Source of the DNA: UBA11606 sp049437325
Lineage (GTDB): Bacteria > Actinomycetota > Acidimicrobiia > Acidimicrobiales > Aldehydirespiratoraceae
NCBI GenBank assembly: GCA_049437325.1
Contig: JBMTIM010000002.1
Span: 62,001 to 126,000, forward strand
Reading direction: 5' to 3'
DNA: 64,000 nt
Both the position numbers and the translations under genes were made by a program. The notes beneath the pieces were generated by a model. That model saw nothing but the letters and a program-made list of their open reading frames with translations, was not told where the DNA came from and searched no databases. Positions 59,241-64,000 of the stretch are shown piece after piece. How positions within the stretch are numbered: the stretch's first letter is position 1; the number at the start of each line of letters is the position of its first letter.

Positions 59241-60105
59241 GACGCAACCGGGCCACCACCAGGAACCCGCACTCGATACCGACAAGCAAGAGCCGGACGA
59301 GAACGACAGGTACCAACAGCGTCGCTTCGTCGACGACGAGGACCGCGAGCAGGACTGCCTCCCGAGCGCCCAGACCGCCCGGAAGCGGCGTCGCAACCGA
59401 TACGCCGAACGCGAGTGCGTAGGCGGCCACAGCCCCCAGCAGCGTGACGTCAAGATCGGCGCTGCGAACCAGGATGGCGAAACCAACCGCATGAAGGCCG
59501 ACCGCGATTGCAGCCAGGGCCGTACAGGTCACGATCGAGCGGGACGCCGGGAGCGACGCACTGAGGTCTGCCCCGACCACCCGACCGGCCACCCGGAGTA
59601 CACGCCCAAAGATCGGAGGCGCAACCGCAAGGAGCAGGATCACCCCGAGGACGGAGCCTGCCGCCGACCAACCAAGCGCAGGCGAGACGATGAGCCCGAC
59701 CGCCACGCCGACCAGTGCCAGCGCCAGGCTGTGGATCGCCCAGACGAGCGTGGCGATCCGAGGCAGCACCCCTCGAGCGGAGAGGCCCAGCACGACCGCA
59801 GCCGCGTTCGCGATACCGAATGGGACGTACTTCGCCGGCTGGGCCGTGTGGAAGATCCAGCGACGCTGAGCGTTGGTCGATGGGGACGCCTCGAGCACGA
59901 CCATCGCCTCACCAACGACGAACTGCCCAAGAGCAAGCACCACGAGTGCGACCAGCAACCACCCGACACCGGGAAGTTGCTGAGCCGTAAGCTCGCTCCA
60001 GCTGCCCGCAACTTCGAGCCCGATGTACACCACACTGACGAAACCCAGCAGGGCAACGAGGAGTCCGCGACCGGTCACCGCGCCTCGAGCAGCAACAATG
60101 TCCAC
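59173..60105 (-). CDS. Flippase-like (LPG synthase TM/UPF0104) membrane protein
   Basis: 310-residue polytopic protein of the lysylphosphatidylglycerol synthase transmembrane family. About eight hydrophobic helices are visible, with the family marks FHTAQPAKYVPFGIANAA and TPLPGGLGAREAVLL. Members translocate lipids or lipid-linked sugars, or act with glycosyltransferases. It overlaps the methyltransferase end by 31 bp. Its position opposite GT39/GT2 suggests a shared envelope-glycolipid task. Confidence 0.82.
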   Translation of the reverse strand: MDIVAARGAVTGRGLLVALLGFVSVVYIGLEVAGSWSELTAQQLPGVGWLLVALVVLALGQFVVGEAMVVLEASPSTNAQRRWIFHTAQPAKYVPFGIANAAAVVLGLSARGVLPRIATLVWAIHSLALALVGVAVGLIVSPALGWSAAGSVLGVILLLAVAPPIFGRVLRVAGRVVGADLSASLPASRSIVTCTALAAIAVGLHAVGFAILVRSADLDVTLLGAVAAYALAFGVSVATPLPGGLGAREAVLLAVLVVDEATLLVPVVLVRLLLVGIECGFLVVARLRLSRADFVVRDGGAEGVRPAAPR

Positions 60106-60680
60106 GGGAAGGCCCGACCGCGATCGACGATCTCGAACCGCCGGCCCACGAGCCGTTCGAAGCTCCGCTTCGTCCAGTGGTGAACATGTTCAGGATCACT
60201 GCCGAGACGCTTCAGGTTTTTGAACCGGATCAGGTTGAGACCACGAAAGAACGGTTCGCGAGGGACGCTCACGATCACGTGGCCGGTGCTGAGACCGGAG
60301 AGCAGGTCGAGAGTGGCATCCGGCTGGTCGAGGTGCTCGAGTACTTCCAGCATCATGACGACCTCGAACGGGCGGGGCAGGTCCTCGAGGCTGGTCACAT
60401 CACCCTCGACGAGATCGATCGCAGTTCCCAGCCGGGAGCGCGCCGACGCGATCGCAGTCGACGAACGATCGATCCCCACGAGATCGGCGTCGATGCCCGA
60501 CGCAAGAAGGTGGTCGAGGACAAAGCCCTCCCCACAGCCCAAATCGAGTATCGCCGCATGCGGGACCGCCTCGAGCAACCGCACGACCTCGTCGTGGAAC
60601 CGCCGGATCAAGAACTGCTGCACAGGGTTAGCCGACTCGTGCTTTTGCCGGTTGCCGCTGGTCCGGCCGGTCAGGCTCAT
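60075..60680 (-). CDS. Class I SAM-dependent methyltransferase
   Basis: 201-residue methyltransferase of the UbiG-like type. Motif I is ILDLGCGEGFVLDHLL, the acidic strand is LVGIDRSS, and PFEVVMMLEVLEHLDQP is motif II/post-II. ATG 60680 is preferred because GGAAAG precedes it by 8 nt; ATG 60698 directly after the typA stop is the alternative. It probably methylates a lipid or sugar lipid made by the neighbouring glycosyltransferases (inference). Confidence 0.82.
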   Translation of the reverse strand: MSLTGRTSGNRQKHESANPVQQFLIRRFHDEVVRLLEAVPHAAILDLGCGEGFVLDHLLASGIDADLVGIDRSSTAIASARSRLGTAIDLVEGDVTSLEDLPRPFEVVMMLEVLEHLDQPDATLDLLSGLSTGHVIVSVPREPFFRGLNLIRFKNLKRLGSDPEHVHHWTKRSFERLVGRRFEIVDRGRAFPWTLLLLEAR

Positions 60681-60699
60681 GAGTCGAGCTTTCCACATG

Positions 60700-62529
60700 T
60701 CAGGTGCGAGGGTGCTTCTGCTTCTTCAGGATGCGGGCCCGCTCGCCTGCGTCGAGCACGGCTTTGCGGATGCGCACAGAGCTCGGCGTGACCTCCACGC
60801 ATTCGTCGTCAGCGATCGACTCGAGTGCCTGCTCGAGCGAGAACAGCTTCGGCGGTGTAAGTCGGACCGTGTCGTCGGAAGACTGGGTACGAATGTTGGT
60901 CTTGGCCTTCTCGCGACAGATGTTGACGTCCATGTCTTCGTTGCGAGCGTTCTCACCCACAACCATGCCCTCGTAGACCAGCGCTCCCGGAGCGACATAG
61001 AGCGACGTGCGCTCCTGCAGTGACTGGATCGCGTAACCGGTGGATTGCCCGGTCCGATCGGCGACGACACTTCCCCGCTCGCGTGTACGGATCTCGCCGG
61101 CCCACGGCATCCATCCCTCGAAGACGTGGTGGAGCATGCCGGTACCTCGAGTTTCGGTGAGAAACTCGGTCCGGAATCCGATGAGCGCGCGCGCCGGTAC
61201 GACATAGTCCAGCCGGACCCAACCGGTGCCGTGATTCGCCATGTTGTCCATGGTCGCCTTCCGGGAACCGAGCAGTTGCGTCACCGCACCGACGTGCTCT
61301 TCGGGAACGTCGATCGTGAGCCGCTCGGTCGGTTCGTGGCGGGTGCCGTCGATCTCCCGGGTGAGGACCTCGGGCTTGCCGACAGTGAGTTCATAGCCTT
61401 CCCGACGCATCGTCTCGACGAGTACAGCAAGTTGGAGCTCACCGCGACCCTGCACCTCCCACGAATCAGGGCGTTCCGTCGGTCGCACCCGGATCGAGAC
61501 GTTGCCGATCAGTTCGGCGTCGAGCCGACCCTTGATGAGTCGAGCAGTGAGCTTTTGACCTTCCTGTCCGGCGAGCGGTGATGTGTTCACACCGATTGTC
61601 ATCGACAGGGTCGGCTCGTCGACCGAGATCAACGGGAACGGGCGGGGATCGTCACGGTCGGCAAGCGTGTCACCGATCGTGACCTCGTCGATTCCCGAGA
61701 CACCGATGAGTTCGCCTGGCCCGGCTTCGTCGACATCGACTTGGTCGAGCGCCTCGGTGACGGTGAGCGTGCCGATTCGGGCCGATTCGATCGAACCGTC
61801 CGCTCGGCACCAGGCGATCGCCTGACCCCGTCGGATCGTGCCGTGCTCGACCCGACAGATGGCCAGACGCCCGACATAGGGCGAGGCATCGAGGTTGGTC
61901 ACCCATGCCCGCATCGGGTGATCAGGATTGTGCTCAGGGGCCGGCACCGTCTCGAGCAGCGTCTGGAACAGGGGCTCCATGTCGGTTCCGGGCACCGAAG
62001 GATCGAGCGTGGCCCGACCTTCGCGGGCGATGGTGTACACGATCGGAAAGTCGATTTGATCCTCGTCGGCATCGAGGTCGAGAAAGAGTTCGTAGACCTC
62101 GTCGACCACCTCATCGATTCGCGCATCGGGCCGGTCGATCTTGTTGATCACCAAGACGACCGGCAACGCGAGTGCCAACGCTTTTCGCAGCACGAACCGA
62201 GTCTGGGGCAGTGGACCTTCGCTTGCGTCGACGAGGAGCACGACCGCATCGACCATGGTCAACGCCCGCTCGACCTCGCCGCCGAAATCGGCGTGGCCCG
62301 GCGTGTCGACGATGTTGATCTTGACGTCGCCGTACCGCACGGCGGTGTTCTTCGCGAGGATCGTGATGCCCTTTTCACGCTCCAGATCCATGGAGTCCAT
62401 GACCCGGTCGGTGAGCTCGGCTCCATCGCGGAATGCGCCGGTGTGACGAAGAAGGGCGTCGACGAGCGTGGTCTTGCCGTGGTCGACATGGGCGATCATC
62501 GCCACGTTCCGCAGGTCGTCGCGACGCAT
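60700..62529 (-). CDS. typA: Ribosome-associated GTPase TypA/BipA
   Basis: 609-residue translational GTPase of the EF-G type involved in 50S assembly and stress or low-temperature growth. G1 is AHVDHGKTT (13-21), G2 lies in REKGITI, G3 DTPGHAD and G4 NKIDRPDAR; domains V and the TypA-specific C-terminal domain complete it (FMTRGTGMLHH-like region visible as TRGTGMLHHVFEGW). ATG 62529 begins MRRDDLRNVAMIAHVDHG; the longer open frame upstream overlaps the divergent bpa promoter and was rejected. Confidence 0.93.
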   Translation of the reverse strand: MRRDDLRNVAMIAHVDHGKTTLVDALLRHTGAFRDGAELTDRVMDSMDLEREKGITILAKNTAVRYGDVKINIVDTPGHADFGGEVERALTMVDAVVLLVDASEGPLPQTRFVLRKALALALPVVLVINKIDRPDARIDEVVDEVYELFLDLDADEDQIDFPIVYTIAREGRATLDPSVPGTDMEPLFQTLLETVPAPEHNPDHPMRAWVTNLDASPYVGRLAICRVEHGTIRRGQAIAWCRADGSIESARIGTLTVTEALDQVDVDEAGPGELIGVSGIDEVTIGDTLADRDDPRPFPLISVDEPTLSMTIGVNTSPLAGQEGQKLTARLIKGRLDAELIGNVSIRVRPTERPDSWEVQGRGELQLAVLVETMRREGYELTVGKPEVLTREIDGTRHEPTERLTIDVPEEHVGAVTQLLGSRKATMDNMANHGTGWVRLDYVVPARALIGFRTEFLTETRGTGMLHHVFEGWMPWAGEIRTRERGSVVADRTGQSTGYAIQSLQERTSLYVAPGALVYEGMVVGENARNEDMDVNICREKAKTNIRTQSSDDTVRLTPPKLFSLEQALESIADDECVEVTPSSVRIRKAVLDAGERARILKKQKHPRT

Positions 62530-62621
62530 CACGGAGCGAAGGGTACCGAGGTCGCCACACAGGTCGACGCAGCCCTGCGGTTGTGTCGCGGGTGAGTCCT
62601 GTGATGTGACACCCTGGGGCC

Positions 62622-63086
62622 ATGACCGATCACTCACCCGAGGTTGTCCCCGAGGACACGAACGCCATCTCGGACTCGGCCAAACTCATCCGTCTCGGGA
62701 CGATGGCGCACGCGCTCATGGACGAGGTTCGCCGGGCCGACACCGATGAGGAGAGTCGGCAGCTGCTCGCCCGGATCCATCGCGAGACGATCGAGGAGCT
62801 CGGCACCGTCCTTTCCGCCGACCTGATGGACGAGCTCACGGAGTTTGCTGCGTGCTGCGACAGCGACGGCGTGCCGACCGAGGCCGAGGTCCGAGTTGCC
62901 CAGGCGCAGCTTGTCGGCTGGTTGCAGGGGCTGCTGCAGGGGCTGACGGCCTCGATGGCCCAGCAACAGGCTGCAGCCGCCATGCAGATGCAGCAGATGC
63001 AGGCAGCTCGGCAACGGGCGGGGCAGCCCGGATCGACACGGACCCGCGATCAGCGATTGCCTGAGCAGACCGGCACGTATCTGTGA
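62622..63086 (+). CDS. bpa: Bacterial proteasome activator (Bpa/PafE family)
   Basis: 154-residue helical protein of the DUF2587 family. Homologues form a dodecameric ring that docks on the 20S proteasome and opens it without ATP. The conserved helical part runs from SAKLIRLGTMAHALMDEVRRA to a Gln/Met/Ala-rich stretch (AQQQAAAAMQMQQMQ), and the last four residues are GTYL, close to the GQYL docking motif of Mycobacterium. It implies that this organism has a proteasome, although prcBA is not in the window. Divergent from typA. Confidence 0.9.
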   Translation: MTDHSPEVVPEDTNAISDSAKLIRLGTMAHALMDEVRRADTDEESRQLLARIHRETIEELGTVLSADLMDELTEFAACCDSDGVPTEAEVRVAQAQLVGWLQGLLQGLTASMAQQQAAAAMQMQQMQAARQRAGQPGSTRTRDQRLPEQTGTYL

Positions 63087-63168
63087 GTGCCAGGCCCGAG
63101 CCGACCCACGGCGCGTGGCCAGCTTCACGGCATCGACGGGCTCGTTTGGAAGGGTCTCGTCGTGGGTT

Positions 63169-63963
63169 CTATTTGTGGATGGTGCTGAGACCGCCGCCCA
63201 CCGGAATCGTGGCACCGGTCACGTACGAACCGGCGGCAGACGCAAGGTAGATCGCCACCCCGGCCATGTCGTCGGGAACGCCGACGCGGCCCATGGGTAC
63301 ATCCCTGGCGATGCTGGCACGAGCGGTCGGATCGTCGAGTACGAACGCCATCATCTGTGAATCGAAGGGCCCGGGGGCAATGGCGTTGACCGTCATGTGC
63401 TCGGTGGCCAAGGTCTTCGCGAGGTGGCGCGTGAGCATGATGCATGCCGCCTTGGACGACGAGTACGAGAACGTGTCCATCTCCGGTGGGGTCATCCCGT
63501 TGACCGATGCCGTGTTGATGATGCGGGCCGGCGACTCGGGCGAGGCTGCGTTTCGCAGCAGGGGCAGGAGCTTCTGGGTCAGAAAGAAGACGCTCCGCAC
63601 GTTGACGTTCATGACCTTGTCCCACCCCGCAGGCGAGAACGAATCGAGTGGTTCGCCCCACGAGGCTCCGGCGTTGTTGCACAAGATGTCGACCCGGTCC
63701 CATCGCTGCGCAACCTCCGCCGAGAGATGCGCAAGGCCCTCGTCGGTCGAGAGGTCGGCCGGAATGCCCTCGATGTTGCCCTTGGCCGAGAGACGCTCGA
63801 CGGCTTCGGAGACCTGGCTCTGTTTGCGGGCCGAGATGATCACATCACAGCCGGCGTCGAGCAGACCCTCGGCGATCATGTAGCCGATGCCCCGGCTCCC
63901 GCCGGTGACGACAGCGTTCTTCCCTTCGAGTCCGAACAGGGCTTGCAGGCGAGCGGCGTCCAT
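63169..63963 (-). CDS. SDR family oxidoreductase
   Basis: 264-residue classical SDR with VVTGGSRGIGYMIAEG, LCNNAGASWGE and the active-site YSSSKAACIM (YxxxK) after INTASVNG. C-terminus TGATIPVGGGLSTIHK is typical of 3-oxoacyl-ACP or polyol reductases. GGAGAACCCC precedes the ATG at 63963. It converges on bpa with an 82-bp gap holding only a weak 5-bp hairpin (63106-63118). Substrate unknown. Confidence 0.87.
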   Translation of the reverse strand: MDAARLQALFGLEGKNAVVTGGSRGIGYMIAEGLLDAGCDVIISARKQSQVSEAVERLSAKGNIEGIPADLSTDEGLAHLSAEVAQRWDRVDILCNNAGASWGEPLDSFSPAGWDKVMNVNVRSVFFLTQKLLPLLRNAASPESPARIINTASVNGMTPPEMDTFSYSSSKAACIMLTRHLAKTLATEHMTVNAIAPGPFDSQMMAFVLDDPTARASIARDVPMGRVGVPDDMAGVAIYLASAAGSYVTGATIPVGGGLSTIHK

Positions 63964-64000
63964 GGGGTTCTCCTTCGCTGAACGCCGACGATGATGACAC

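Noticed and set aside
63106..63118. CCACG-GCG-CGTGG hairpin as a bpa terminator
   Set aside because: Only 5 bp with a 3-nt loop and no T-run; likely chance in GC-rich DNA.
1..64000. CRISPR arrays, insertion sequences, prophage or tRNA/rRNA genes
   Set aside because: No spaced direct repeats, transposase or integrase motifs, or tRNA-like cloverleaf ends were noticed on either strand; a tRNAscan/Infernal run would be needed for certainty.

Overview
The window is 64 kb of gap-poor, high-GC (roughly 65%) bacterial chromosome with about 57 protein genes. I see no rRNA, tRNA, insertion sequence, prophage or CRISPR array, and no gene-free stretch longer than about 240 bp. The content points to Actinomycetota, most likely an aerobic, free-living member of Acidimicrobiia (inference). 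Supporting signs are a bacterial proteasome activator (Bpa) ending in GTYL, a 476-residue GAPDH with an N-terminal extension, many GTG starts and ATGA/GTGA overlaps, and a recurrent TANNNT box 6-7 nt before start codons, as in leaderless actinobacterial promoters.

Layout. 1-10 kb: acyl-CoA dehydrogenase (cut by the window edge), TauE/SafE exporter, valS, a methyltransferase, threonine aldolase, then a minus-strand operon marR - tauD-like - beta-propeller-like - gamma-butyrobetaine/trimethyllysine dioxygenase-like. 10-11.4 kb: secreted trypsin-like lipoprotein and a YczE/YitT-type membrane protein. 11.4-26.8 kb: a minus-strand inositol/sugar locus (iolE, ABC binding protein, permease, ATPase, iolC, iolB, 2-hydroxyacid dehydrogenase, Gfo/Idh oxidoreductase, iolD, SDR, two different iolG types, a second IolB-like protein, a LacD-type aldolase). 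26.9-34.5 kb: a divergent plus-strand operon starting with a LacI regulator, then fatty acid hydroxylase, PhyH dioxygenase, Gfo/Idh, ROK kinase, xylA and xylB. A LacI-type operator lies between the two arms.

34.5-48 kb: LigD-type polymerase domain alone, ilvD, TetR + MFS efflux, arylamine N-acetyltransferase, aminotransferase + FAH-family hydrolase, shikimate kinase, NamZ-type muramidase, and a plus-strand operon of quinone oxidoreductase, a CMD/AhpD-like protein interrupted by one in-frame TGA, a SnoaL-like protein and an acyl-CoA synthetase. 48-64 kb: GAPDH, SRPBCC protein, three SDRs, GH3 hexosaminidase, engB, aldo/keto reductase, a small SHOCT-like protein, FKBP, P450, an envelope glycosylation group (GT39, GT2, flippase-like protein, methyltransferase), typA and bpa.

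How it works together. The central 23 kb looks like one carbohydrate regulon. A periplasmic lipoprotein and ABC transporter import a polyol or sugar. IolG, IolE, IolD, IolB and IolC would take inositol to 2-deoxy-5-keto-gluconate-6-phosphate, which the LacD-type enzyme may cleave in place of IolJ. The divergent arm adds xylose and hexose entry. The most striking single observation is the CMD/AhpD-like gene at 45083-46042. A lone TGA occupies the second position of its CxxC motif and the frame stays open and family-like on both sides, which makes it a candidate selenoprotein.
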